Shown piece by piece: positions 24,962-32,621 of a DNA stretch of 41,592 nt; within the stretch, counting starts at the first letter, position 1, and every line of letters begins with the position of its first letter. The notes under the pieces were generated by a model. The model had not been told where the DNA came from, made no database searches, and was given only the letters and a program-made list of their open reading frames with translations. The position numbers and the translations under genes are program-made. The stretch comes from Acidobacteriota bacterium (GTDB lineage: Bacteria; Acidobacteriota; Terriglobia; Terriglobales; Acidobacteriaceae): assembly GCA_003224905.1 (NCBI GenBank), contig QIAA01000055.1, forward strand, positions 1 to 41,592, read 5' to 3'.

Positions 24962-25084
24962 GCTGCCGTCGAGCTTGCGCTCGCCCCGGGTTCGGATGTG
25001 TCGTCAGCACGCCGGCAGTTGAAGGGATTGAATCCAGCCGGGGTCGATGGAAATCCCATGAGCGACAGAATTTCAATTTCATAA
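24962..25084 (+). other. open fragment upstream of the excisionase-like gene
   Basis: Between the SnoaL remnant and 25100 the only coding-like stretch is a 40-codon frame with SSARRQLKGLNPAGVDGNPM and a TAA at 25082. A TAG sits directly before it, so no start is left. Its end lies 15 bases before the excisionase-like start, as if it had been the previous gene of the integration module. I do not recognise it. Confidence 0.25.
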
Positions 25085-25099
25085 GATTTCTCACCATCT

Positions 25100-25321
25100 A
25101 TGGCCGAGGTGGAAGTGATAGACTCGGCTGAGTTGGCGAAGCGGCTCAACGTACCAGAGACTTGGGTACGTTCGCGAAGCAACCCGAAACGAACCAACGA
25201 TCCGATCCCGCATCTACGGCTCGGACGCTACGTTCGCTTCCCGGGGGGCAGCGAGCTACTTGAGTGGCTGAATCGTCAACTGGTGAGCACGGGCAGGGCA
25301 TGGTCGAAGAGACCAATATGA
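25100..25321 (+). CDS. excisionase-like helix-turn-helix protein
   Basis: This 73-residue protein has a winged helix of the MerR/AlpA excisionase type: IDSAELAKRLNVPETWVRS, then IPHLRLGRYVRFPGG and LLEWLNRQL. Such small proteins bend DNA at attachment sites and favour excision, or regulate the integrase. Its stop overlaps the integrase start (ATGA at 25318-25321), so both formed one transcription unit. It appears intact although the integrase is not. The ribosome-binding site is weak. Confidence 0.78.
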   Translation: MAEVEVIDSAELAKRLNVPETWVRSRSNPKRTNDPIPHLRLGRYVRFPGGSELLEWLNRQLVSTGRAWSKRPI

Positions 25322-26489
25322 CCAAACCTGTTCGTTATCAAAGAGGTTGTTTGTATTCGGAAAACGGTGTGTGGTTCGTCCGTTACCGCGAGCGTATATC
25401 GCAAAGGGACGGTTCGGCGAAATGGAAACGTAGGGCAAAACGATTGGGCACGGTAGAGGAGTTTCCTACTGAGTCCCACGTGAGCCTGAGCGAACGGTGT
25501 TCATGCAAAAGATCAACACGGGCCAATTTACGCCCGACTCAAGCATGACGCTGAAGGATTTCGTCGAGCTTTCCTACCTGCCGTGGGCGAAGGCGGAGCA
25601 CCGAGCCAGCACCTACAAAGGTTACCGGGAGATCTGGGAGAATCAAATTCGCGACCGCATCGGAAATATGTACCTACGCGAAATACGCACGGTTCACGTC
25701 AGTCGAATGCTGCGGGTCATTGCCGCAGAAAAGGATCTGACGAAGACCACGCTCCAGCACTTCAAGTCTGTGCTGAGTGGCATTTTCACGTATGCAAAAA
25801 ATGAAGGTGCGTTTGATGGAGTGAATCCGGTACAAGGCGCAATGATCCCAAGCAAGGCACGAGAACCGGGAGAAACTTCCGGTTACAACCTGACTCAAAT
25901 CCTCCAGATTCCGGGTATCCTGCCGCTGCTCCCGAAAAGCGCCGTCGCAATGGCCTCGTTCGCAGGGCTACGCGAGGGCGAACTTCGTGGTGTTCAGTGG
26001 CCCGACTACATCGGCACCGAGCTGTCCGTGAATCGGTCGATTTGGAAAGCGGTAGTGAATCAACCGAAGACCCGCGCCAGTCGCGATGCTGTCCCAGTAA
26101 TTTCTGCATTGGCTGTGATTCTGGACGACTATCGGAGGTCTATGGGTAACCCGCGAGGCGGAGTGATTTTCCACTCCGGCGGACGGCGAGCCTATGGACA
26201 TGGACAAGCTGGCACAGCGAGTCATTCGTCCGGCAATCGAGGCCCACGGAGTGCCGTGGTATGGATGGCACGGGTTTCGACGCGGCATCGCTTCGAACCT
26301 TTACGCACTAGGCGCGAACGACAAAGTCGTGCAACGCATACTGCGTCATTCCAAGCCACACGTGACCAGGGAACGCTACATCAAAGCATTCGATCCCGCT
26401 GTGATCGAGGCAATGCAGAAGATGCAAGCAACTCTAGACGCGCTAAAGCCGTGGCCAGTAAATGGCCAGCAGATTTATTCGCAAATAGC

Positions 26490-26498
26490 TGGTAAACT
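26490..26498 (+). promoter_or_regulatory. extended -10 for tRNA-Ser inside the integrase coding sequence
   Basis: TGGTAAACT matches the extended -10 pattern TGnTAnnnT, with its hexamer 22 bases before tRNA base 1. The left attachment copy keeps TGATAAGCT at the same distance. No convincing -35 is visible, as allowed for extended -10 promoters. It would drive the tRNA from within the element. Confidence 0.45.
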
Positions 26499-26511
26499 AC
26501 AGAAACAAAAC

Positions 26512-26553
26512 GCCGGAGAGGTGGCCGAGAGGCTGAAGGCGGCGGTTTGCTAA
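26512..26553 (+). repeat. right attachment-site copy (tRNA-Ser 5' half)
   Basis: Identical to 12322-12359 over 38 bases, then one mismatch and a shared TAA. It runs from three bases before the tRNA to the anticodon loop and also encodes the integrase C-terminus. Beyond 26553 only the right copy continues as tRNA. Confidence 0.9.
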
Positions 26554-26608
26554 ACCGTTATACGGGCCAAAACCTGTATCGAGGGTTCGAATCCCTCCCT
26601 CTCCGCCA
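26515..26608 (+). tRNA. tRNA-Ser (anticodon GCU)
   Basis: All parts of a class II tRNA are present. Acceptor stem GGAGAGG (26515-26521) pairs perfectly with CCTCTCC (26598-26604). The D arm is GCCGAGAGGCTGAAGGC. The anticodon loop is TTGCTAA with anticodon GCT at 26549-26551. A long variable arm pairs ATACGGG with CCTGTAT. The T arm is GAGGG-TTCGAAT-CCCTC (26581-26597), followed by discriminator G and an encoded CCA (26606-26608). The long variable arm and GCU anticodon identify serine (AGC/AGU codons). Its 5' half is contributed by the integrated element. Confidence 0.97.
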
Positions 26609-26731
26609 GAACTATCAATCCCAACCACTTACTCGCATTTATCCGTTTTTGCAAGGTGGGGTTTGCACCGCAAACTGGCCTACCTTCCGTGTGGTGCGTC
26701 GCCCAACATCTGTTTGGCACCAGCCGCATGT

Positions 26732-27844
26732 TCACTTATCCCTCCAGTTCATTTTCAGGTCACCGTGAGAACCAAACCAAAACTGGCGTTCTTTCCAACC
26801 CAGCGCGAACAAAGCTAGGTTTTGGTCATAATATCTCGCAGGATTTCCATACAGTCCCGTGTTGGGGTTCAGTTCAGATTTCACGCGCGACATCTGTTGA
26901 CTCTCGATATCTTTCTCGTCCATAGCTGACACAAATGGCAGTACAGCAGCGGAAAACCCGACCGGGCTCTTAGCACTTTGAACAGTTCCATCTTGTTTGA
27001 CCTTTTCCGGGGGCACAGGATTGGTGCGCAGATAGAGTGTCATTCCTGAAAGTGCCTTGAGCAGGAGATCGCGACCGGGAGTGGCTGGATCGAGCATCCC
27101 GGCCCACAGATAGACTCGAATGGCATCGTAGCTGCCGAGAGGAGAGGGAAAGGTGTTTCCACCGGCTTTGTACTCTATCCAGTCGGTGGCAAAACCGTGC
27201 GGCGCCGATCTACTGATCAGAGTAGGAAGTCCCGCAGCGATCCGGTGCCATGGGCCGTCGGGGAGCTCCTGGACGAGGCGCAACAATAATTGCAGTGGAA
27301 CGTAGCTGGCATTGAGACGGTAGGAATCACCGCGATGAAAACCCTTGGGTGCAGGTAATAACACCATCCCAAGAGATGGTATTTCTGCTACTTCCTGATC
27401 CGCGATGCGCTTGGCTAGGTTCGTTCCCAATGATGCATAACGCGGTTCATTCCAAGCCTTGCCGGCTTCGATGAGAGTGTAGGCCAGCCACAGGTCGGCG
27501 TCCGATGCCGGATTGCCATCGAGCACGCCCCAATTGTTTTTCGGACCTTTGCCCCACAGCCAGGCTGGAAGGTGACCGGTAAGGTCACCAGACGCCAAAT
27601 TCACTTCGGTCCATCGGAGCAGACCGTCGAAACGCGGGCGATCGTTTGCCACAAGCGCGAAAAACATGGCGTAGGCTTGTGCTTCGGAGGTTGTGCGGTC
27701 GCCTGCGTCGCGATCAATGACTCTTATCTGATTGTCCATGAAGCTGGACGCGTAGCTCTTCCACAGAGGCCAGTCCTGACCAACGCTGCCGGGGCACATA
27801 GGGATCACTAATAGCAAAAACAGGAGCGGCTTCATTGGTGTCAT
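26732..27844 (-). CDS. bcsZ: GH8 endoglucanase of the cellulose synthesis locus
   Basis: The ATG at 27844 is chosen because GGGAGG lies about 11 bases upstream; the 370-residue product then begins with a signal peptide (KPLLFLLLVIPMCPGSVG). Mature-domain motifs: RTTSEAQAYAMFFALVAND with the proposed acid Glu (residue 54), WGVLDGNPASDADLWLAYTLIEAG with the conserved Asp pair, and YDAIRVYLWAGML. These are the hallmarks of BcsZ-type GH8 enzymes, periplasmic endo-beta-1,4-glucanases that trim nascent cellulose. It is transcribed away from bcsAB. Length is normal for BcsZ (about 370). The gene ends 123 bases from tRNA-Ser, with no terminator that I trust between them. Confidence 0.92.
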   Translation of the reverse strand: MTPMKPLLFLLLVIPMCPGSVGQDWPLWKSYASSFMDNQIRVIDRDAGDRTTSEAQAYAMFFALVANDRPRFDGLLRWTEVNLASGDLTGHLPAWLWGKGPKNNWGVLDGNPASDADLWLAYTLIEAGKAWNEPRYASLGTNLAKRIADQEVAEIPSLGMVLLPAPKGFHRGDSYRLNASYVPLQLLLRLVQELPDGPWHRIAAGLPTLISRSAPHGFATDWIEYKAGGNTFPSPLGSYDAIRVYLWAGMLDPATPGRDLLLKALSGMTLYLRTNPVPPEKVKQDGTVQSAKSPVGFSAAVLPFVSAMDEKDIESQQMSRVKSELNPNTGLYGNPARYYDQNLALFALGWKERQFWFGSHGDLKMNWRDK

Positions 27845-28270
27845 TCTCTCTTGTACCTCCCGAGTAGCTCTTGGATCGCATTTCGACGGTTGTGGCACTG
27901 GCTCCGTAAATGCCTGTTGTGTAGCTTGGCGATGCTTAGTATCGAAATGTGAGATGCACAAGATGCAGGAGATTTTGTTCACCTTTCTGCGAGACACCGT
28001 AGGCATATGCGCAATATTTGCTCTGATCCCGAACAATTTACAGCTGAGTTAAATGTTTGTGAGCCAATTGTTTGACGGGCAGCGCGGGTTATGGGTCAGG
28101 CATCAATATTGCAATCAAAAGAGTACGTAGATAAGACACGAGCCCTTACGGGCGAATTAAACGCGAACGACCCACAACATGAAGCAGTTCAGCCGCCGCA
28201 AAACGAAAGAAGAGAATGTGCCCTCACGCACGCGTGTCTTCCATTTCTCAGCTACCGCGGAGGTACATGC
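27845..28270. other. divergent intergenic region between bcsZ and bcsAB
   Basis: These 426 bases should hold promoters for both directions. I see a small hairpin (GCCC-TTAC-GGGC near 28143-28154) and a frame open upstream of bcsAB from 28091 without family features. I find no convincing c-di-GMP riboswitch core or sigma-70 pair. Confidence 0.5.
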
Positions 28271-31200
28271 ATGAGTGGGTTCGGAGCAAAAACTACCGAG
28301 ACCCCGCCTCGCATCGGCATCGTGCGCAGCCTGCTCGCTCTGATGGCAGTGTTTGGATTTGGCTTCCTGTTGATCCTGCCGCTGGCATGGAAGGAGCAGG
28401 CCATTCTCGGGGCTGCGCTGATCGGAGCTGCCCTGCTGCTGGATCGTACTTCGCACTCGGCGATTGTGACGCTGATGCTGATGACAGTCTCCATCTTCAG
28501 CACGCTGCGTTACGGCTATTACCGCGTGATCCAGACGTATGAAGGAATCACAAGTTCCGGGCATCTCCATCAATGGGATACGGTTTTCGTCATCATCCTC
28601 TTGCTTGCGGAATTCTACGCATTCATCACGCTTGTACTTGGATATTTTCAGACGCTTCGCCCGCTCCGGCGCCGTCCGGTGCCCCTGGCTGGTAATCCAC
28701 GACACTGGCCCACGGTGGACGTTTTTATACCGACGTACAATGAGCCGCTTAGCGTAGTACGGGCAACTATCCTTGGAGCACTCGCTCTTGATTATCCGAA
28801 CGACAAGTTGCAGGTAATCGTACTCGATGATGGAAGGCGCAAAGAGTTCCGCGATTTTGCGGCTCGAGTTGGGGTGCGTTACCTCACACGCAACGAGAAC
28901 GCGCATGCCAAGGCCGGCAATATCAATCATGCGTTACGGTACACCGACGGCGAATACGTCGCCATCTTTGATTCCGATCACGTTCCCACGAGTTCATTCT
29001 TGCAAGCCACGTTGGGATGGTTCCTGCGAGATTACCGGCTGGGTATGGTGCAAACCCCTCATCACTTCTATTCCCCTGATCCATTTGAGCGAAATCTGAG
29101 CCAGTTTCGGTCAATTCCCAATGAAGGGGAACTGTTTCATCGGCTGGTTCAGGATGGCAACGACTTATGGAATGCAAGCTTCTTTTGCGGGTCATGTGCG
29201 GTGTTGCGCCGCAAAGCGCTTAATGAGATCGGCGGAGTTGCAGTGGAGACGGTCACCGAAGACGCCCACACAGCCTTGCGCATGCAGCGTCGGGGCTGGG
29301 ATACAGCGTACATCAATATCCCGCAGGCGGCCGGACTCGCGACCGAGAGCCTGGCAGCGCATATCGGGCAGCGCATCCGCTGGGCGCGCGGCATGGTGCA
29401 GATCCTGCGCATGGAAAATCCACTGTTCGCGAGCGGGCTTTCGTTTTCGCAGCGGCTGTGTTATTTCAATGCCACCACCCATTTTTTGTTTGCGCTTCCG
29501 CGCCTTATTTTTCTGACCGTTCCGTTGATCTATCTGTTTTTCGGGATGGTGAATATCTATGGCTACTCGTTGGCGATATTCGCTTACGCGCTGCCGCACA
29601 TCGTCCTTTCGAACATTACGAATTCGCGAGTTCAGGGGCGGCACCGCTTTTCCTTTTGGAATGAGATTTATGAGGCTGTGCTGGCGCCCTACATCCTATT
29701 TCCAACGCTGTTAGCGCTCATCAATCCGCGCCTGGGCAAGTTCAACGTGACAAGCAAAGGCGGCATTATCCGGCGCTCATATTTTGATCGCCGAATTGCA
29801 TTGCCGTTTTTGCTGCTGCTGGGTCTCAACATTGCCGGACTGGTCATGGCACAACGTCGATATACCACTGATCGCGGGCACCGCGACACCATAACTATGA
29901 ACGCGGTCTGGACGATCTATAACGTTGTGATCTTATCGGCCGCCGCATCGGTAGCGTTTGAAAAACGGCAGCGCAGATCTCACGTTCGGGTGGATGTGCG
30001 CACGCCGTGCACACTGATTACCGCAAACGGCCATCGAATCACAGGCATGACAGCACAACTTTCGCGTGGAGGAGCGGCCGCGCGTCTTGACAGTTCCATA
30101 AAACTAGGGCGAGGAGCTCCCGCGGTTCTGGTCCTGGAAGGAAACGGATCGCGTTGTGAAATTCTGGCGCGGGTAGCGCATTCTGCGGGCCGCACCCAGC
30201 ACCTCTGCTTTCCTGATTTGGCGCTTCCTCAGGAGAAGCACCTTGTGAATTTGATCTATTCGCGGCCAGACGCGTGGCTAGCGTGGCGGAAAACGCGAAG
30301 TGTGGATCGCCCGCTCAAAAGCCTCGTGCACATCTGCGGGCTATCACTGCGCGGCCTCGTTGTTGTGCCGCTCGGCCTGTTCACGCGCCGTCCAGCGGCG
30401 GACAACAGCGAACTGGAGCAGAAGAGAAACAAAAGAAGAGGACGAGCGCCAGCCCCCGCAGCTTTCGGCCTTTTGATCGCAATCATCATGGCTGTTCCTG
30501 TGCCTCTACACGGAACAGAGCCGGCTGAAGCTGCTGTCGTTACCACTCAGCCCACAGCTGACTTTCATGATCAGTACGAGTTGATCCAGAAAATTGTGAA
30601 ACTGCAAGGCGCAGGAGTTTCGGAGAACTTCTTCTTTGGCGTTCCGGTCACGAAAATCATAAGCTCGGCGACGCTCTCACTGCACTACAGTGCGCCGATG
30701 TTGCGGGCCAATGAAAGCAGTTTGGAGCTAAATCTGAACGGCACGCATATTGGCGGAGTGGCACTCGTGCACGGCTCGGACGTGCAAACCGACATTGTCC
30801 TCCCGACGGATCTGCTCACTAGCGATAACACTCTTTCCGTTCAGTTAGTGGGAAGTTGTGCCGCTTGCGGCCGCGCGAGAACACCGTGGATCACTATAAA
30901 TCCAAGCAGCAGACTCAGCCTGAGTGGGACCAAGTTGCCCCTCAGAAATGATCTTTCGCTACTTCCTGTACCTTTTTTTGATCCTGCAAGCCAGCGATCC
31001 TGGAGCCTGCCGGTGGTCTTTTCCAATCCTCCTGATTTGACGTCATTGCAGGCTGGGTGCGCAGTCGCCTCCTGGTTCGGAGTGTACTCCGATGTTCGGG
31101 GAGTGCGATTTCCGGTGACGGTGGGCGAGCTGCCGCAAGGCAATGCGGTTGTATTCGTGCTCGGCGAGTCAGAACTCTCGCGCACCCTGTCGCTCCCATC

Positions 31201-32602
31201 GCAGCCAGGACCGCTGATCGCCATGCGTGACAATCCACGCGATGCTTACGGGAAGTTGCTGATCATCGCCGGCGAACAGACAAAGGACCTGCTCACAGCC
31301 GCCCGCGCACTTGTGACCCGAAACAATTTTCAATCCCGCACTGATGCGGTTTATGTGCGGGATGTGAAACTGGCCGCCCGTCAGCAATACGATGCCCCGC
31401 GTTGGCTCAGAAGCGACCAACCCGCGCCCATAGGAACGTACACCACGGCTGAGCACCTGAAGCTAAAGGGCTCGGGGTCGATCAATATCTACTTCCGTCT
31501 GCCGCCTGATCTGTTTTTGCAGGCGCAACAATCAGTTCCGCTGCTTCTTAAATATGGCTACGCCGGCGTGGCTGAAGGATCGCGTGCCGCGTTGCATGTC
31601 CGCTTAAACGGTCAGGACGTGGATAGTATTCGACTAAAACCAGCTTCCTCCACGGTGGAAGAAGCGGAAATTGTTCGTCTTCCCACCGGAAGATTGCGAA
31701 CGTACACCAACACGCTGACGGTGGATTTTGATTTCGGGAACGCCCGGCAACCTGAAAACGTGTGGCAGTACGCCGCCATTCATCGCGACTCCTGGATCGA
31801 TTTACATAGGATTCCACACTCAGTCGTGCTGCCGAGGCTGGAGCTGTTCGCGGATTCAGGCTATCCCTTCACGCAATGGCCGGATCTCGGGAGAACTGCG
31901 GTTGTGGTGCCGGCGGCCCCAACCGCTGCAGAGTACGAAGCGCTGCTGGACATGGTGGGGTTTTTCGGAGCGCAGACCGGTTGGCCAGCGACCGCAATCA
32001 CTCTCACGGACTCAGACGATATCGAGAGCGTGCGCGAAAAAGATATCATTTTGCTCGGAACGCCGTCATCGCAGCCGCTGCTTTCAAAGTGGGCTGAAAG
32101 CATGCCCCTGAATCTCTCCGATGGTAAGATGCAGCTCAATGGACAACCTGAGCCTTCGCGATGGTTGCATCCCGAATGGCCGTTTCGCGCGGAAGATCGT
32201 GACAAACTGGTGAAGGCGCTGGCCGATCAGACACCACTTGAGCTCATCGTAGAAGACTTCGTCTCACCTTTTCGTTCTGACCGCTCGGTTGTGGCGATTG
32301 CGCCTGGCAATCCTGACAACTCTGATGCGATCGCAGCTCTTTTCACACCCGATTCTCGTCAAGGCCCCGTCTACGGCGGACTTGCAGTGTCGCAGAATGG
32401 ACGCTTTCAATCCTTCCTCCTGGGCAATCTGGCATACCACTCTGGCCAGCTCGATCCTTATTGGCAAAGCAAGATTTTTCTTTTTGAGAATTACCGGCTC
32501 ATTCCCGCATTTGTTGTGTTGCTCGCCTTGATGTTTGCGGCTTGGTTGTTCCAAGGCACCGAAGTGGTCGCAGCACGACGCTTAGCTGCAGGGAAACTCT
32601 AA
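28271..32602 (+). CDS. bcsAB: fused cellulose synthase BcsA-BcsB
   Basis: One 1443-residue chain; the ATG at 28271 follows GGAGG. The BcsA part has membrane helices at about 15-130, then the GT2 core: VDVFIPTYNEP (149-159), DDG (186-188), DSD (234-236), TED (329-331) and QRIRW (367-371), followed by further membrane helices. A PilZ domain starts near residue 630 with KRQRRSHVR, the arginine motif for c-di-GMP, and S-R-G-G further on. Near residue 790 a hydrophobic segment (AAFGLLIAIIMAVPV) replaces the BcsB signal peptide. The BcsB part with two jelly-roll/flavodoxin-like repeats follows, with a final membrane anchor (LIPAFVVLLALMFAAWLF). The fused enzyme would polymerise UDP-glucose and guide the glucan across the periplasm. 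A comparable fusion is known in Komagataeibacter (AcsAB). Confidence 0.93.
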   Translation: MSGFGAKTTETPPRIGIVRSLLALMAVFGFGFLLILPLAWKEQAILGAALIGAALLLDRTSHSAIVTLMLMTVSIFSTLRYGYYRVIQTYEGITSSGHLHQWDTVFVIILLLAEFYAFITLVLGYFQTLRPLRRRPVPLAGNPRHWPTVDVFIPTYNEPLSVVRATILGALALDYPNDKLQVIVLDDGRRKEFRDFAARVGVRYLTRNENAHAKAGNINHALRYTDGEYVAIFDSDHVPTSSFLQATLGWFLRDYRLGMVQTPHHFYSPDPFERNLSQFRSIPNEGELFHRLVQDGNDLWNASFFCGSCAVLRRKALNEIGGVAVETVTEDAHTALRMQRRGWDTAYINIPQAAGLATESLAAHIGQRIRWARGMVQILRMENPLFASGLSFSQRLCYFNATTHFLFALPRLIFLTVPLIYLFFGMVNIYGYSLAIFAYALPHIVLSNITNSRVQGRHRFSFWNEIYEAVLAPYILFPTLLALINPRLGKFNVTSKGGIIRRSYFDRRIALPFLLLLGLNIAGLVMAQRRYTTDRGHRDTITMNAVWTIYNVVILSAAASVAFEKRQRRSHVRVDVRTPCTLITANGHRITGMTAQLSRGGAAARLDSSIKLGRGAPAVLVLEGNGSRCEILARVAHSAGRTQHLCFPDLALPQEKHLVNLIYSRPDAWLAWRKTRSVDRPLKSLVHICGLSLRGLVVVPLGLFTRRPAADNSELEQKRNKRRGRAPAPAAFGLLIAIIMAVPVPLHGTEPAEAAVVTTQPTADFHDQYELIQKIVKLQGAGVSENFFFGVPVTKIISSATLSLHYSAPMLRANESSLELNLNGTHIGGVALVHGSDVQTDIVLPTDLLTSDNTLSVQLVGSCAACGRARTPWITINPSSRLSLSGTKLPLRNDLSLLPVPFFDPASQRSWSLPVVFSNPPDLTSLQAGCAVASWFGVYSDVRGVRFPVTVGELPQGNAVVFVLGESELSRTLSLPSQPGPLIAMRDNPRDAYGKLLIIAGEQTKDLLTAARALVTRNNFQSRTDAVYVRDVKLAARQQYDAPRWLRSDQPAPIGTYTTAEHLKLKGSGSINIYFRLPPDLFLQAQQSVPLLLKYGYAGVAEGSRAALHVRLNGQDVDSIRLKPASSTVEEAEIVRLPTGRLRTYTNTLTVDFDFGNARQPENVWQYAAIHRDSWIDLHRIPHSVVLPRLELFADSGYPFTQWPDLGRTAVVVPAAPTAAEYEALLDMVGFFGAQTGWPATAITLTDSDDIESVREKDIILLGTPSSQPLLSKWAESMPLNLSDGKMQLNGQPEPSRWLHPEWPFRAEDRDKLVKALADQTPLELIVEDFVSPFRSDRSVVAIAPGNPDNSDAIAALFTPDSRQGPVYGGLAVSQNGRFQSFLLGNLAYHSGQLDPYWQSKIFLFENYRLIPAFVVLLALMFAAWLFQGTEVVAARRLAAGKL

Positions 32603-32621
32603 CTCAGGGTGGCTTACGACT

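Larger units (their letters stand above)
12322..26553 (+). mobile_element. genomic island integrated at tRNA-Ser(GCU)
   Basis: A 42-bp imperfect direct repeat of the tRNA-Ser 5' half bounds this 14.2-kb segment. The right end holds an excisionase-like gene and a tyrosine integrase that reads into the tRNA gene. The cargo is unlike the long intact operons on both sides: short genes, mixed orientation, and many truncations and frameshifts. The crossover point is in or near the anticodon loop (12359/26549). The integrase is frameshifted, so the island is probably no longer mobile by itself. The decayed integrase tail directly left of the left copy suggests an older tandem element in the same site. 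Confidence 0.85.
25318..26553 (+). pseudogene. tyrosine integrase with two compensating frameshifts; 3' end overlaps tRNA-Ser
   Basis: The N-terminal part starts MTKPVRYQRGCLYSENGVWF. At 25483-25484 one base is lacking, after which PERTVFMQKINTGQF continues in another frame. It carries the SAM-like core-binding domain (about 25540-25850) and the catalytic Arg in FAGLREGELRGVQW, with a Lys in KTRASRDAV. At 26181 one extra G shifts back to DGEPMDMDKLAQRV, then the H-x-x-R box HGFRRG, RHSKPH, and the nucleophile Tyr in RERYIKAF. All catalytic residues exist but in three segments. The last 13 codons (A-G-E-V-A-E-R-L-K-A-A-V-C) are the tRNA-Ser 5' half plus three leader bases, and the TAA stop is in the anticodon loop. 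Repaired length would be about 411 residues. Genuine decay or two homopolymer-type errors are both possible. Confidence 0.85.

Noticed and set aside
26661..26675. GTTTGC/GCAAAC hairpin after tRNA-Ser as terminator
   Set aside because: The stem has only 6 bp with a 3-base loop and no T-run, so I do not list it as a terminator.
26550..26735. Minus-strand open frame with the string AEREGFEPS
   Set aside because: It is the antisense of the tRNA-Ser 3' half, a well-known source of false protein calls.
28130..28200. Possible c-di-GMP riboswitch upstream of bcsAB
   Set aside because: Only a 4-bp hairpin is visible; the conserved core bases and tetraloop-receptor of GEMM riboswitches are absent.
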